Source: Halalkalibaculum roseum
GTDB taxonomy: Bacteria; Bacteroidota; Rhodothermia; Balneolales; Balneolaceae
Direction: 5' to 3'
Length of the DNA: 64,000 nt
NCBI RefSeq assembly: GCF_011059145.1
Contig: NZ_JAALLT010000003.1
Span: 62,001-126,000, forward strand
Translations under genes and position numbers: made by a program
Notes under the pieces: model-generated
Database searches by the model: none
The model's input: the letters and a program-made list of their open reading frames with translations, nothing else
Told to the model about the DNA's origin: nothing
Part shown: one piece after another, positions 28,770 to 39,744 of the stretch
How positions within the stretch are numbered: position 1 is the stretch's first letter
How the letters are laid out: each line of letters begins with the position of its first letter

Positions 28770-29010
28770 AGATTGCAGGTTATTTGATATATCATACCAA
28801 AAATCGTGAATTATCTCCAGCAATCCGTTATCAACACAAAAATAAAATGATAAGATGGTGATAGATGGGCTGAGAAGCCTATCATTTTTGAATATTGAGA
28901 TTAATCAAAGCTTTGAATGAAAAGCAAAATGAAATGCTCTTTTTGTTTTCTATGTTGGCATAATCTGTTTAATTTGAACTTTAAATGCCTTTTTAATCTC
29001 CAATCGTTTA

Positions 29011-32000
29011 ATGGCTCTTACATCAATATCCAAAACACTCTCCTCACTGATTCCCTGGCAGGAGATACATGACCATATCCAGTCAAAAAAAAGCATCAAC
29101 CTCGAACATTTTGTCGGATCCTCGCATGCTTTTCTTATAGCTGAACTGGCTGAAAAATACGATAACATTGTTGCAATTTATCCTGATGTGGAGCATGCCA
29201 AGTTCCTTAAATCAGATCTTGACCAGATTGGCATTCAACAAGCACTCTATTTCCCACAAACCGGACAAAAACCATATGATAGGCAACACATAACCGACAG
29301 CAGCCTGATGGTACAGCGATCCGAGGTACTTGAAGGCATTCAACACTCCAATAAATCGGTCACGGTAACATCTGCCCAGGCTCTTTTCGATAAAATTGTA
29401 TCGCCGGAAACATTTGCCTCGGTATCTATTACTATTGAAACAGGGGATGAAATTGATTTGGACTCACTCAAGGAGTCGCTGGTTGATCAGCAGTACGAGC
29501 CTGTAAAGTTTGTCGATCAACCGGGTGAATTTGCTCATCGAGGAGGCATTATCGACATATTCCCTTTCTCCGGTGAATATCCTATCAGACTTGAACTGTT
29601 CGGCGATGAAGTGGATTCCATTCGTGAATTTGATCCGGATTCACAGCGCTCTATTTCATTCCTTAACGTTGTGCGAATCGTTCCTGACGCGACTAATCTG
29701 GACAAAGGTGAAAAAAATCACCTTCTCTCCTACTTCAATGATGATGATACACTACTGCTATTATTTAATGCACCACTCATTGAAGCTGAGTTTGAGAATC
29801 GCTTTACAGATGCGGAACAACACTATAGTGAACTAGAAGATAATGAGGATGCAGTTAATCCTTCCAAATTATTCTTTTCGTTTGAGGAATATCACAAAGC
29901 AAGCGGTGATTTTGTAAAACTTCATTTTGGAGGATTTTCTTCCGGCAAAAAAGCGGACTTTCGCTACCGCCTTGATGCCTCTCCTCAACCCGATTTCAAT
30001 GGCAGCATCAAACTGCTGAGAGAAAATATTAAGGATCTCAGTCTGCAGGGATATGATGTCTATATTTTATGTGATAATGAGGGCCAAAGAGACCGATTTG
30101 AAGAATTACTGGGAGAACAGAGCAAGGAACTACGCTATCACCTGTCCATAGACACCATCCACGAAGGATTTATCCTTAAGGAAAAGGGACTGGCTGTTTA
30201 TACTGACCACCAGATATTTAACCGGTATCACCGCCCTAAAGTGAGGAAGAGAAAATATCACGGGGGTATTTCATTCAAGGAACTACGTGATTTAAGCATA
30301 GGCGATTATGTAGTTCATGTGGATTACGGAATCGGGAAATTTGCCGGTTTCAAAAATATCACTATTAAAGGTGTGGAACAGGAATCTGTAGTACTCAGGT
30401 ACAAAGAGGATTCTGTTCTTTACGTCAATGTTTCCAGCCTACATAAAATTCAGAAATATTCCGGCAAGGAAGGAACCCAGCCAAGGATAACAAAACTGGG
30501 ATCAGGTCAGTGGGCTCGTAAAAAAGCACAGACCAAGAAGCGAGTCAAAGATATTGCGCGTGACCTGATCAAGCTTTATGCCAAACGCAAAGCGCAAAAA
30601 GCCTATGCCTTTGATGATGATACCTCCTGGCAGACGGAAATGGAAGCCCGGTTTGAGTTCGAGGAGACACCTGACCAAAGAAATGCCATTGAGGCTGTAA
30701 AGAAAGATATGGAACAGAAGATGCCGATGGACCGACTCGTCTGCGGCGATGTCGGGTTCGGCAAAACAGAAGTAGCAGTAAGAGCTGCTTTTAAGGCCGT
30801 CATGGATCATAAGCAGGTTGCCTTGCTGGTTCCGACCACTATTCTTGCCGACCAGCATTACAAGACCTTTTCACGGAGAATGAAAGAGTTCCCGGTATCC
30901 ATCGAAGTTCTCTCGCGTTTCCGAACCAAAGCCGAACAGCGTGAAACCCTGAAGAAACTGAAGGATGGCAAAGTGGATATCGTAGTGGGCACCCATCGCC
31001 TGACCTCAAAGGATGTTGAATTTGATGATTTGGGCCTGCTCATTGTTGATGAAGAACAACGATTCGGTGTTTCAGCCAAAGAAAAGCTGAAAGAGTATAG
31101 AGCAACAGTGGACGTCCTTACCCTCACGGCTACTCCGATCCCGAGAACCCTTCAGTTTTCCCTTATGGGAGCCCGTGATCTGAGCATTATCAATACCCCA
31201 CCACCAAACAGGCAACCGGTTGAAACCGAGATACATAGTTTTAACCACGAGCTGATACGCGATGCTATCACGCAGGAGATGTCTAGGGGCGGACAGGTTT
31301 TCTTCATTCATAACCGGGTGAAAAATATTGAAGAAGTCTCCAACATGGTGCGACAGCTTATACCGGATGTCAGGGTCCGTTTTGCTCACGGGCAGATGAG
31401 TTCGGCAAAGCTGGAAAAAATAATCGAGGACTTCTACGATCATAAATTTGACGTACTTGTATCGACAAATATTGTGGAGAACGGCATTGATATTGCCAAT
31501 GCCAACACCATGATAATAAATCGCGCGGACCGGTTCGGCCTGGCCGAGCTTCACCAATTACGCGGGCGAGTAGGAAGATCTAATAAAAAAGCTTTCTGTT
31601 ACCTGATCACTCCCCCCATCGAGACATTGACCAATGAATCCCGTAAGCGCCTGCTTGCCCTTGAGGAGTTTTCAGACCTAGGCTCAGGATTCAATATAGC
31701 AATGAGGGACCTTGATATCCGTGGTGCAGGAGATATTCTCGGTGCTGAACAGAGCGGATATATCAATGATGTGGGCTTTGAACTGTATCAGAAGATACTG
31801 AATGACGCAGTAAAAGAACTGAAAAAAGAAGAGTTTAGCGATGTATTCGAAGATGTAGAGGTAGAAACAGAACTGCCTGAAACCAATGTTGAATTTGACG
31901 TACCCGCATTACTGGATAAGAATTATGTATCCGACAATATCGAAAGGCTTAATCTTTACCGGAAGCTGGCCAAAGCTACGAGCAAAGAAGAGATCGCTGA

Positions 32001-32367
32001 CTGGGAAAATGAGATTACCGATCGTTTCGGTCCCCTTCCAAAATCAGGTCAAAATCTTGTTCTGGCAGCTAAAATCAAGCTTTTTGCCTCACAAAACTTC
32101 TTCACAAAGGTGACAGTGCGTTCAGACAGGATGTGGCTGGTATGTCCTAAAAATGAATCGGAACTTGGAGAAGAATTTTACCAGAACCGATTCCAGACCT
32201 TATTGAAAAAACTGCAGGAAGAAAAGGACAATGAGTTGAACGTAGTTCAGAAGAATGATCGGGTACGTTTTGTCATAAGCGACATTCCTGACCTTGAAAG
32301 TGCAACAGAATATCTAAAATCTATTGTCATATCCCCGAAGACTGAAAAAGAGGTTAGCATTGCTTGA
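29011..32367 (+). CDS. mfd: Transcription-repair coupling factor Mfd
   Basis: The 1118-residue protein has an N-terminal UvrB-homology module (about residue 170, [11 protein letters not shown]), a CarD-like RNA polymerase-interaction domain ([15 protein letters not shown], about 430), a RecG-like translocase with Walker A (GDVGFGKTE, about 577) and DEEQ box (VDEEQRFGV, about 680), helicase motif IV-VI regions ([29 protein letters not shown]) and the C-terminal autoinhibitory domain. It removes stalled RNA polymerase and recruits UvrA to start transcription-coupled excision repair. The ATG start is clear, and the last codons overlap the Sua5 gene. Confidence 0.97.
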   Translation: MALTSISKTLSSLIPWQEIHDHIQSKKSINLEHFVGSSHAFLIAELAEKYDNIVAIYPDVEHAKFLKSDLDQIGIQQALYFPQTGQKPYDRQHITDSSLMVQRSEVLEGIQHSNKSVTVTSAQALFDKIVSPETFASVSITIETGDEIDLDSLKESLVDQQYEPVKFVDQPGEFAHRGGIIDIFPFSGEYPIRLELFGDEVDSIREFDPDSQRSISFLNVVRIVPDATNLDKGEKNHLLSYFNDDDTLLLLFNAPLIEAEFENRFTDAEQHYSELEDNEDAVNPSKLFFSFEEYHKASGDFVKLHFGGFSSGKKADFRYRLDASPQPDFNGSIKLLRENIKDLSLQGYDVYILCDNEGQRDRFEELLGEQSKELRYHLSIDTIHEGFILKEKGLAVYTDHQIFNRYHRPKVRKRKYHGGISFKELRDLSIGDYVVHVDYGIGKFAGFKNITIKGVEQESVVLRYKEDSVLYVNVSSLHKIQKYSGKEGTQPRITKLGSGQWARKKAQTKKRVKDIARDLIKLYAKRKAQKAYAFDDDTSWQTEMEARFEFEETPDQRNAIEAVKKDMEQKMPMDRLVCGDVGFGKTEVAVRAAFKAVMDHKQVALLVPTTILADQHYKTFSRRMKEFPVSIEVLSRFRTKAEQRETLKKLKDGKVDIVVGTHRLTSKDVEFDDLGLLIVDEEQRFGVSAKEKLKEYRATVDVLTLTATPIPRTLQFSLMGARDLSIINTPPPNRQPVETEIHSFNHELIRDAITQEMSRGGQVFFIHNRVKNIEEVSNMVRQLIPDVRVRFAHGQMSSAKLEKIIEDFYDHKFDVLVSTNIVENGIDIANANTMIINRADRFGLAELHQLRGRVGRSNKKAFCYLITPPIETLTNESRKRLLALEEFSDLGSGFNIAMRDLDIRGAGDILGAEQSGYINDVGFELYQKILNDAVKELKKEEFSDVFEDVEVETELPETNVEFDVPALLDKNYVSDNIERLNLYRKLAKATSKEEIADWENEITDRFGPLPKSGQNLVLAAKIKLFASQNFFTKVTVRSDRMWLVCPKNESELGEEFYQNRFQTLLKKLQEEKDNELNVVQKNDRVRFVISDIPDLESATEYLKSIVISPKTEKEVSIA

Positions 32368-33292
32368 AAAGTACATACAACTGATTAAATCTGGTGAAGT
32401 TGTAGCTTTTCCTACCGAAACGGTTTACGGACTGGGTGCTGATGCGCGAAACCCGGATGCTGTCAAGAAAGTATTCGAAACCAAGGGCAGACCGGCAGAT
32501 AATCCCCTCATCATACATATTGCCGACATCAAATCGGTAAAAAACTTTGCCCTGGATGTACCCGAAGCCGCTGAGAAGTTGATGGAATCATTTTGGCCCG
32601 GACCGTTGACTCTGATTTTTAAGAAAAAGCCTGAGGTTCTGGATATTATTACGGGGGGACTGGCAACAGTTGCTCTGCGATGGCCCAGTCATCCCATATC
32701 CCAAAATTTGATAGCACAGACGGGGCCACTGGTTGCTCCAAGTGCAAATACCTCCGGTAAACCTAGTCCCACTAAACCGGAACATGTAACCGAAGATTTC
32801 GGAGAAGACTTTCCGGTAATAGAAGCAGGAGAAACACAAATCGGTCTGGAATCAACAGTGCTGGACGTGTCCCATAAACCTTTCAGGATTTATAGACCCG
32901 GTTACATCGGCAAAACACAAATCGAAAATATTATCGGGGAAAAAGTATGTTTTGCAGAGTCCGGAGAAAATACTGAAACAAGGAGTCCCGGAACTAAATA
33001 TAGCCACTATAGCCCTAAGGCAACGGTCCGTTGGCTGAAACCGGGAGAAATGGCAAATGCTGATAACGCCTTATATTTATTCCATGAAAAAAATCCTGAA
33101 CATGTCTCTGACCACATCATCTACTATCAGGGAAACTATCACCAAATGGCCCATGAACTGTTTGATCGATTCCGGCAAGCCGATCACCGTAACCTCAATG
33201 AGGTAGTTATTGAACAGATTTCTGAAGAGACTCAACAAGAAAATGCCATAGCCATGGCGCTCTATAATCGCATAAATAAGGCTGTGGGCTAA
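32360..33292 (+). CDS. Threonylcarbamoyl-AMP synthase, Sua5 type
   Basis: Starting from TTG 32360 the protein has 310 residues: an N-terminal YrdC/Sua5 domain (SGEVVAFPTETVYGLGADA) and a C-terminal Sua5 domain joined by a linker (SPGTKYSHYSPKA). It makes threonylcarbamoyl-AMP from Thr, bicarbonate and ATP for the t6A37 modification of ANN-decoding tRNAs. The start is a TTG whose codon lies inside the mfd end, preceded by an AGAGG box at suitable spacing; no in-frame ATG exists near the N-terminus. The extra C-terminal Sua5 domain distinguishes it from short TsaC. It is co-transcribed with mfd by overlap. Confidence 0.9.
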   Translation: MLEKYIQLIKSGEVVAFPTETVYGLGADARNPDAVKKVFETKGRPADNPLIIHIADIKSVKNFALDVPEAAEKLMESFWPGPLTLIFKKKPEVLDIITGGLATVALRWPSHPISQNLIAQTGPLVAPSANTSGKPSPTKPEHVTEDFGEDFPVIEAGETQIGLESTVLDVSHKPFRIYRPGYIGKTQIENIIGEKVCFAESGENTETRSPGTKYSHYSPKATVRWLKPGEMANADNALYLFHEKNPEHVSDHIIYYQGNYHQMAHELFDRFRQADHRNLNEVVIEQISEETQQENAIAMALYNRINKAVG

Positions 33293-33397
33293 AAAACTAG
33301 CTAATAACACAGATCACAGAAAATAAATTCATTTTTTTTAAATATTTCCTAGTCATGCCCTGTAATTCTTGTGTACTAACACTGTAAATCTAAACGA

Positions 33398-33961
33398 ATG
33401 GATTCAATATCAGATCAACAATTTTCATTATGGGCTAAGCGCATACGAAATAGCGACGAACAGGCTTTCAAGGCAATGTTCGATGCCACCTTTGAGAATT
33501 TTGTACGATATGCCTGGAAATACACCAAAACGAAAGATTCGGCTATGGACATTGTTCAGGAAAGTTTTATCAAATTATGGAATATCAGAGAAAGGTTGGA
33601 TCCGGCTCAATCTCTGAAAACCTATTTCTACCGAATGGTAAAACACAAATCACTCAACTACCTGCGCGATGTTAAAATACATACTGAAGATGTGACCGAG
33701 ATGGAAATTGCTGATAGCAACCTTTCCATTCTAAAGGACGATGATAGTGAGTCTTCAAAATTATTAGAACCTTTAAAACGCTGGATCGATGAATTGCCGG
33801 ATAGACAACAAGAGGCATTCAAGCTGAGCCGCTATGAAGGTCTTACGCATGAAGAAATAGCAGAGGTCATGGAAGTCTCTCCACGCACCGTCAATAATCA
33901 TATTGGTGCGGCACTTAATCATTTGCAGGAACGCTACAAGAAATATAAGGACCATAATTAA
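33398..33961 (+). CDS. ECF sigma-70 factor (FecI-like)
   Basis: The 187-residue protein has sigma regions 2 (AMDIVQESFIKLW) and 4 (ELPDRQQEAFKLSRYEGLTHEEIAEVMEVSPRTVNNHI). This is the layout of Bacteroidota FecI-type ECF sigma factors. It should direct RNA polymerase to the receptor locus when the anti-sigma FecR is relieved. It is followed 7 bases after its stop by fecR, then the STN receptor; so the three genes form a cell-surface signalling module. Its own promoter is not clear in the 104-base gap upstream. Confidence 0.95.
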   Translation: MDSISDQQFSLWAKRIRNSDEQAFKAMFDATFENFVRYAWKYTKTKDSAMDIVQESFIKLWNIRERLDPAQSLKTYFYRMVKHKSLNYLRDVKIHTEDVTEMEIADSNLSILKDDDSESSKLLEPLKRWIDELPDRQQEAFKLSRYEGLTHEEIAEVMEVSPRTVNNHIGAALNHLQERYKKYKDHN

Positions 33962-33968
33962 AGACATT

Positions 33969-34925
33969 ATGCCACGCGACAAATCCGAAAATAACTGGCT
34001 CGAAAAAATCCTGGAAAAGCTGGATCCTGAACCGAGAAAGAACGCTGAACAGATCTGGAAGGAAGCACCGAAAACAGATGACAGTCAACACGTCCCCATC
34101 AGTGACAGCGACAAAGAAGATATATTCTCGAATATTATGGCGGAAACCGGTATCAATCCGGAAGCAGAAAACGTCCATCATTTTGAATCTAATACAGAGT
34201 ATGCATCTCGCTGGAAATGGATCGCAGCCGCTGCCGTAATATTGATAGCAGCAGGTCTCTCCTATTTAACTATTCCAATAAATCATACAGCGCCATATGG
34301 AGAGATGGTCACAGTAACTCTGCCCGATGACTCCAGGGTCACTTTGAACAGCGGAACATCTATCTCCTACAACAGGCTTTTTGACATTATGGATCGAGAC
34401 ATCTCATTACAGGGTGAAGCCTATTTTGAAGTGGAGAACGATGATATCCCCTTTATCGTCCACACCTCCAATACTTCCGTGAAGGTGCTGGGAACTGCTT
34501 TTAACATCCGTTCGTGGGCACAAGAAACAGATAATGAAACCTCGGTCGTACTAACAGAAGGTTCGCTTTCATTTTATCCGGAAGGTCAACCCGACAAATA
34601 CGTAATACTGAAACCCGGAGAAAAAAGCATATTTAAGCAGAGCAGCGGAACGCCCACGCAGCCGGTAACAGTTGATAGAGAACGTGCATTGGCCTGGACT
34701 GAAAATCGTTTTGCTTTCGAATCGATGACACTTGTACAAATCATCAATGAAATCGAAAGAAGATTTAATTTGGATATCCAAGTTCAGCAAGAGGATGTTT
34801 TGTTTGACACGCTGACTGTTTACTACAACAAGAATGTAACAGCAGAGCAAATCATACAGGATATTTGCCAAACCAAAGCACTTAGTTTCCGAAAAATAAA
34901 CGGTGGGTTTGTTATAGAAGATTAG
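33969..34925 (+). CDS. FecR-family anti-sigma regulator
   Basis: From ATG 33969 the protein has 318 residues. It has a charged cytosolic N-terminal part that should bind the sigma factor, one transmembrane segment (KWIAAAAVILIAAGLSYL), a periplasmic FecR domain (VTLPDDSRVTLNSGTSI, VKVLGTAFNIRSW) and a C-terminal DUF4974 domain (MTLVQIINEIERRFNLDI). It transmits occupancy of the TonB-dependent receptor to the ECF sigma. A longer reading from position 33903 would overlap the sigma gene and lacks support. The receptor begins 26 bases downstream. Confidence 0.93.
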   Translation: MPRDKSENNWLEKILEKLDPEPRKNAEQIWKEAPKTDDSQHVPISDSDKEDIFSNIMAETGINPEAENVHHFESNTEYASRWKWIAAAAVILIAAGLSYLTIPINHTAPYGEMVTVTLPDDSRVTLNSGTSISYNRLFDIMDRDISLQGEAYFEVENDDIPFIVHTSNTSVKVLGTAFNIRSWAQETDNETSVVLTEGSLSFYPEGQPDKYVILKPGEKSIFKQSSGTPTQPVTVDRERALAWTENRFAFESMTLVQIINEIERRFNLDIQVQQEDVLFDTLTVYYNKNVTAEQIIQDICQTKALSFRKINGGFVIED

Positions 34926-34951
34926 AGTTATTATCTCTTTATCCTTACAGT

Positions 34952-37735
34952 ATGAAGTTCAAAAGCATTCTGCTATTCATCTTTTTGTTACTTTCAGTTT
35001 CCCCGGTCCTTGCCCAGCAGGATGGTAAAACGGAGAATGAGCGATTCACCCTATTGTTTCGCGGTACTCCTATAGAAGAAGCTATCAAAGATCTCGTTAA
35101 AGAGACTAGAATAGATCTTATATACGATCCGTCCATACTTAGTTCTCAGCGGGTTTTCAGTCTTTCCAAAAATGAGTATCCCGAACAGATTCTTTCAAAT
35201 ATTTTAAAAGGCACTAACCTTGATTATATCCAACTCTCATCGGGCACGTATGTCATTATTAAATCGGCAGTAAATGAACCGCGATATGGAAGTCTTGCCG
35301 GTATCGTTCTGGACAAGAGTACCGGAAAACCGCTTGAAGGCGCTAATGTCTTGATTGCCGATGCCTCTACCGGAACCTCCTCCAACGGGGCCGGACGCTT
35401 TACAATTGCTCCCTTGCTGACCGGTAATTATGAAATAACTATTACCTATGTCGGTTACCAAACGGTACGAGATACCGTCTCCATTCCAAGACAACAGGAC
35501 TCACTGAGGAGATTTTATCTTGAATCGCGCCCCGTTTTTGTAGAACCCCTGGTTATCTCCAGCCTTCAAAAAAGGCTACCCTATTACAATTCCGGTAAGG
35601 AAGAGGTTACCAATCTGACGAATTCGCTTTCATCCTATACAGGATCCCCCGATGCCTTACGAAGTGTGGAATCTGTAATGGGGGTGAATTTCAGTATCCC
35701 TCTTGCTGATTTTAACATTCAAGGTGGAGCAGAAGGCGAACACCAGGTAATGCTGGATGGGGTCCCCATTTACAACCCTACCAGTTTTGGCAGGCTAACT
35801 GGTGCTTTTAGTCCTTATGCACTACAAAAGATTACAGTGCATAAAGCCGGTTATGGATCATCTGTAGGGAGTCAGCTATCCGGAATAATTTCCATCGACC
35901 AGGATCTGCCTGCCGATGAAGAAAAAAACCTTATGCTTCAGGTTGATCCGCTCAGTTTGAACGGAAGAATTAACCTGGCCACTTCAATCAATGATGATAT
36001 ACAGTTTAAAACAATGATTGCCGGGCGCAGCAATATATGGAGGTGGTATCAAAAACCTGCCCTCTCGAATACTCTCGAAAACTGGGACCGGCTGGATCCC
36101 ATAATCTCCGGCAATCTTATTAACAACGGTATGGAGGACGTATTCTTTGAAAAAGTAAACCACCGGTCAGATGTTGATTTTTATGATTTCCATTGGAGTA
36201 ATGAAATAGCATTCAGTGATTTCCACACTACCTACTTCAGCTACTATCGTGGCACGAATTACTTGCAGACCAGGCTTCTTTCTGATAACAGCAGTCCGCA
36301 AGCCGGTAATCCGGAATCTATGTATACCCGTGATACTTATGACTGGCTAAACGATATTGTTAGAGTAGAACATAACTGGCTCATTAATTCGAGATGGCAA
36401 ACCCAGCTTGGTTTTTCCTATTCCAATCACTATTCAAATCACCACTTTGGAATGGCGAGTACGGATGATATCTCCGCAATTCCTTCAAACAATTCACAGC
36501 TAATATCTAGCCTCGACAGGTATATCGATGAACAACCGCACACCGGTGATCAAAATCTCATAAGGGAAACAACCTTTAATGCACGTTTTGAATATAGTTT
36601 GAACCAGGACCACAAATTGAATTTCGGTATTGAGTCTAAGGTAATTGATTACTCATTCAGTCTCTCCGATCTGTTTTACCATTTCTCTTCGTCCAGAAAT
36701 TCTACTGTCATGCTCAATGGATTTCTGGAAGATGAATTTTCACTCAATTTTAATACCAAGCTTATAGGCGGTTCGCGGTTTACCTTTATCCCAAATGAGC
36801 AAAAGATTTATGCGGAACCGAGGATCTCTGTTCAAACAGATCTACAGGAAACGCACCTTGGATTTATTTCTTTAAAGCTGGCCGGGGGGGTATACCGCCA
36901 GTATGTCAACCAGTTTGACCTGACAAATGTCGGACCCAGTTCCATTGTACCTTCCATTCGTTTCTGGGTACCGGTTGATTTCACCACCGATGTTCCGAAA
37001 TCGTATCACGCCAGTTCAGAGATTCTTATAGAACCTGAAGAAACATTATCCATTAAATGGGAAGGGTATTATAAATGGAATCCTTCCGTTCTTTCCCTTG
37101 ATTATCACGCACTTCTTGAAGAACCCGATAATCCTAATGCCAGATTTAACAATCAAAGCACTTTCACCGAACAGGGACGCAGTTACAGCTATGGAACCGG
37201 CATCAGTATCGAAAAGCTATTCGAAGACCCCATGATGGAGTTTAGTCTCTCTTATGAGTATAGTTTGGCACGTAAGAGAACTCCTAAACGATTCAATGGG
37301 CAGTATGTGGATACGCCCTGGAATGAACCACAAAAACTGCAAGCTGCAGTCAATTGGAACATTATTCCCTCACTCTTAACCACAATCAGATGGCAAAGTA
37401 TTTGGGGAAGAAGCTGGGCCTACAACCAGGCATATTATGATTACCTGACAATAGATGGTAATCAATCCCAATATGGAACCATAACCTTTGACAGCCCTTC
37501 TAACGACACTTTGAGCCCTTATCACCAACTTGATATCGGTTTCAGCTGGTCTCAAAATATTAATCGCTCAAAAGTACAGTTAAGGCTAGACCTGGTAAAT
37601 ATCCTGGACCGGCAAAATACACTCGAGAAAAGACTGATTCCTCAACAAAATAATGAGGGTACATTGCAATATACCACTCAGCCAAAAACTCTGCCCGGTT
37701 TCACCCCATCTATAGGTATCCGATTTATTTATTAA
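34952..37735 (+). CDS. TonB-dependent receptor with STN signalling domain
   Basis: The 927-residue protein has a signal peptide (LLFIFLLLSVSPVLAQQD), an STN/secretin domain that contacts FecR (about residues 30-100), a carboxypeptidase-regulatory-like domain (SLAGIVLDKSTGKPLEGANV, about 112-200), a plug (MLDGVPIYNPTSFGRLTGAFS) and a C-terminal 22-strand barrel region ending in an aromatic residue (IGIRFIY). The STN domain makes it a signalling receptor of the FecA type. No SusD partner gene follows; instead a FAS1 lipoprotein does. The substrate is unknown; likely choices are a siderophore, a glycan or a peptide. Confidence 0.94.
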   Translation: MKFKSILLFIFLLLSVSPVLAQQDGKTENERFTLLFRGTPIEEAIKDLVKETRIDLIYDPSILSSQRVFSLSKNEYPEQILSNILKGTNLDYIQLSSGTYVIIKSAVNEPRYGSLAGIVLDKSTGKPLEGANVLIADASTGTSSNGAGRFTIAPLLTGNYEITITYVGYQTVRDTVSIPRQQDSLRRFYLESRPVFVEPLVISSLQKRLPYYNSGKEEVTNLTNSLSSYTGSPDALRSVESVMGVNFSIPLADFNIQGGAEGEHQVMLDGVPIYNPTSFGRLTGAFSPYALQKITVHKAGYGSSVGSQLSGIISIDQDLPADEEKNLMLQVDPLSLNGRINLATSINDDIQFKTMIAGRSNIWRWYQKPALSNTLENWDRLDPIISGNLINNGMEDVFFEKVNHRSDVDFYDFHWSNEIAFSDFHTTYFSYYRGTNYLQTRLLSDNSSPQAGNPESMYTRDTYDWLNDIVRVEHNWLINSRWQTQLGFSYSNHYSNHHFGMASTDDISAIPSNNSQLISSLDRYIDEQPHTGDQNLIRETTFNARFEYSLNQDHKLNFGIESKVIDYSFSLSDLFYHFSSSRNSTVMLNGFLEDEFSLNFNTKLIGGSRFTFIPNEQKIYAEPRISVQTDLQETHLGFISLKLAGGVYRQYVNQFDLTNVGPSSIVPSIRFWVPVDFTTDVPKSYHASSEILIEPEETLSIKWEGYYKWNPSVLSLDYHALLEEPDNPNARFNNQSTFTEQGRSYSYGTGISIEKLFEDPMMEFSLSYEYSLARKRTPKRFNGQYVDTPWNEPQKLQAAVNWNIIPSLLTTIRWQSIWGRSWAYNQAYYDYLTIDGNQSQYGTITFDSPSNDTLSPYHQLDIGFSWSQNINRSKVQLRLDLVNILDRQNTLEKRLIPQQNNEGTLQYTTQPKTLPGFTPSIGIRFIY

Positions 37736-37824
37736 AAAAATTCTTCTAAGACTAGTCATACCCCATTTTTCTAGTGTACTTGAGTGTGAAGTTAACCCTT
37801 AAACATTTCACACAATACACTATT

Positions 37825-39573
37825 ATGGATTCAGTAAACGATACATTTAAAAAGTTTGGTCTTAAGACCATGCTGATGCTATCAGCTTTCATTGTATTCG
37901 GCCTTACAGGATGCGTGGATGATGACGATAACGTAAATGCCCCACCGACCAGTCTTAACATAGTCACATTGGCTGAAACCAATGATCAGCTAAGCATTCT
38001 CGCCAGTGCAATTTTTGATGCCGATTTAGGAGGAACCCTGCAAGGTACGGGACCTTTTACCGTATTTGCTCCTAATAATACCGCATTCAACAATCTGCCT
38101 GACGGTACACTTGACAATCTCTCATCAGAACAACTGGCACAAATACTTTCTTTCCACGTTGTGGAAGGTGAGATTACAGCGAGCGACCTATCCGCAAGCC
38201 AGACAGTGGAAACTATTCAAGGTGAAGAGCTACTTGTTACCGTAGACGGTGGAACTGTTACCGTTAACGGTAGTGCTGTAGTAGGCACACCGGATGTTGA
38301 AGCTTCTAATGGTATCATTCATATCATTGATGAAGTATTGCTACCCCAGGAATTCCGTGAGCCTAACATCATAGATCAAGCGGAAGAACTTGGTAATTTC
38401 ACAACCTTGACAAGTGCAATTGAGCAGACAGGACTGACATCAACTCTTCAATATCTCGGACCATTTACCGTGTTTGCACCGACCGACGCCGCCTTCAATA
38501 ACCTGCCCGCAGGATTGCTGAACGGCCTTTCCGATGAAGAGCTTGCTGAAATTCTCCAATATCATGTCTTAAACGGTACCGTACTATCTACCGATTTAAT
38601 GGCAGAACAAGCTGTACCTTCGCTTACTCAAGAAGAGCTATTTATAACCGCAAATGGTGGTGTCACTGTTAACGGAAGTTCTTCAGTGGCTACGGCCGAT
38701 GTTGAAGTGAGTAATGGTGTTATTCATGCCGTAGACCAGGTCTTACTGCCTGACGCTTACGGTACCATTGTAGATGCAGCATCCAAGAGATACTTCTTCT
38801 CAACGCTTGTTTCTGCAGTGGCAGATGCCGGGCTTGTGGATGCACTCTCTAGCACAGATGCCAACCTGACCGTTTTCGCACCGACTGATGAAGCTTTTGC
38901 GAATCTACCTGATGGACTGCTTGGCAGTCTTACCAATGAGCAACTCTCCAGCATTCTTCAGTACCATGTATTGGGCTCCGAAGTATTTGCAGGTGATTTG
39001 TCTTCCGAACAATCACCCGAAAGCCTTACAGGTGAAGATCTCTTTATCACTGCTGGCAGTGAAGGTGCATTTGTAAACGGTTCTACTGAAATCATCACCA
39101 CCGATGTTGATGTAAATAATGGTGTAATCCATGCAATCGACGGGGTACTTTTGCCCAACGTATTCCTGGATATCGTCCAAATTGCTCAAAAAGATTACAA
39201 CCTAACATCACTGGTCACTGCCTTAAGCGATGCCGGTTTGGTGAACACACTTAAGGGTGACGGGCCATTTACGGTCTTCGCTCCTACTAACCAGGCATTT
39301 GAAGATGCCAGCGCTGTTATTGAATCGCTGAGTGCTCAGCAGGTTGAAGATGTACTTCTCTACCATGCTGCAGCAGTTGAAGCTTTGTCAGGAGATCTCT
39401 CCGACGGGCAAACCATTCAGACTGTTCAAGGAGAAGACATTACCGTAAGCATTGATGGTCAAGGTAACGTCACTTTAAATGGTTCTGTGAATGTTATTGA
39501 AGTAGATCGGCAAGGCACCAATGGTGTAGTCCACGTCATAGACGGAGTACTTGTACCGCCAAGCTTCAATTAA
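37825..39573 (+). CDS. Lipoprotein with four FAS1 (fasciclin) domains
   Basis: From ATG 37825 the protein has 582 residues with a lipobox (FGLTGC) followed by an Asp-rich stretch (DDDDN), so it should be a surface or outer-membrane lipoprotein. Four FAS1 repeats follow, each with the FTVFAPxxxAF and HVxEG/HVLxG motifs and a conserved NGVIHxID ending (for example FTVFAPNNTAF, FTVFAPTDAAF, LTVFAPTDEAF, FTVFAPTNQAF). FAS1 domains mediate adhesion and glycan or cell contact. It follows the TonB receptor by 89 bases and ends in a strong terminator, so it may be the last gene of the FecI-FecR-receptor operon. A TTG at 37774 would place the lipobox too far in. Confidence 0.93.
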   Translation: MDSVNDTFKKFGLKTMLMLSAFIVFGLTGCVDDDDNVNAPPTSLNIVTLAETNDQLSILASAIFDADLGGTLQGTGPFTVFAPNNTAFNNLPDGTLDNLSSEQLAQILSFHVVEGEITASDLSASQTVETIQGEELLVTVDGGTVTVNGSAVVGTPDVEASNGIIHIIDEVLLPQEFREPNIIDQAEELGNFTTLTSAIEQTGLTSTLQYLGPFTVFAPTDAAFNNLPAGLLNGLSDEELAEILQYHVLNGTVLSTDLMAEQAVPSLTQEELFITANGGVTVNGSSSVATADVEVSNGVIHAVDQVLLPDAYGTIVDAASKRYFFSTLVSAVADAGLVDALSSTDANLTVFAPTDEAFANLPDGLLGSLTNEQLSSILQYHVLGSEVFAGDLSSEQSPESLTGEDLFITAGSEGAFVNGSTEIITTDVDVNNGVIHAIDGVLLPNVFLDIVQIAQKDYNLTSLVTALSDAGLVNTLKGDGPFTVFAPTNQAFEDASAVIESLSAQQVEDVLLYHAAAVEALSGDLSDGQTIQTVQGEDITVSIDGQGNVTLNGSVNVIEVDRQGTNGVVHVIDGVLVPPSFN

Positions 39574-39604
39574 TTGACTCCAAAACCTGTGTAACATGGG
39601 TTCG

Positions 39605-39634
39605 AGCCCGTCTCTTTTCGAGACGGGCTTTTTT
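39605..39634 (+). terminator. Strong terminator after the FAS1 gene
   Basis: AGCCCGTCTC (39605-39614) and GAGACGGGCT (39620-39629) form a perfect 10-bp stem with a 5-base loop, followed by a six-base T-tract and TATTTCC. It lies 32 bases after the FAS1 stop, and closes the signalling locus. Confidence 0.92.
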
Positions 39635-39744
39635 ATTTCCAACGGCTCCTAAAGTATTATCTATTCCTAATGTAATATTTCTTCGTTTTGTAGTCTTGTA
39701 GTATCATCGGCATAAAAACTACAGACCATATACATCATATTACC

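Noticed and set aside
28769-28823. Upstream TTG start of the GWxTD gene
   Set aside because: It would place 18 extra residues before a clear signal peptide; the ATG at 28769 is better.
31072-31557. Minus-strand open frame opposite mfd
   Set aside because: It is opposite the conserved helicase motifs of mfd and has no independent support.
37774-37825. Upstream TTG start of the FAS1 lipoprotein
   Set aside because: It would push the lipobox far into the protein; the ATG at 37825 gives a normal lipoprotein signal.
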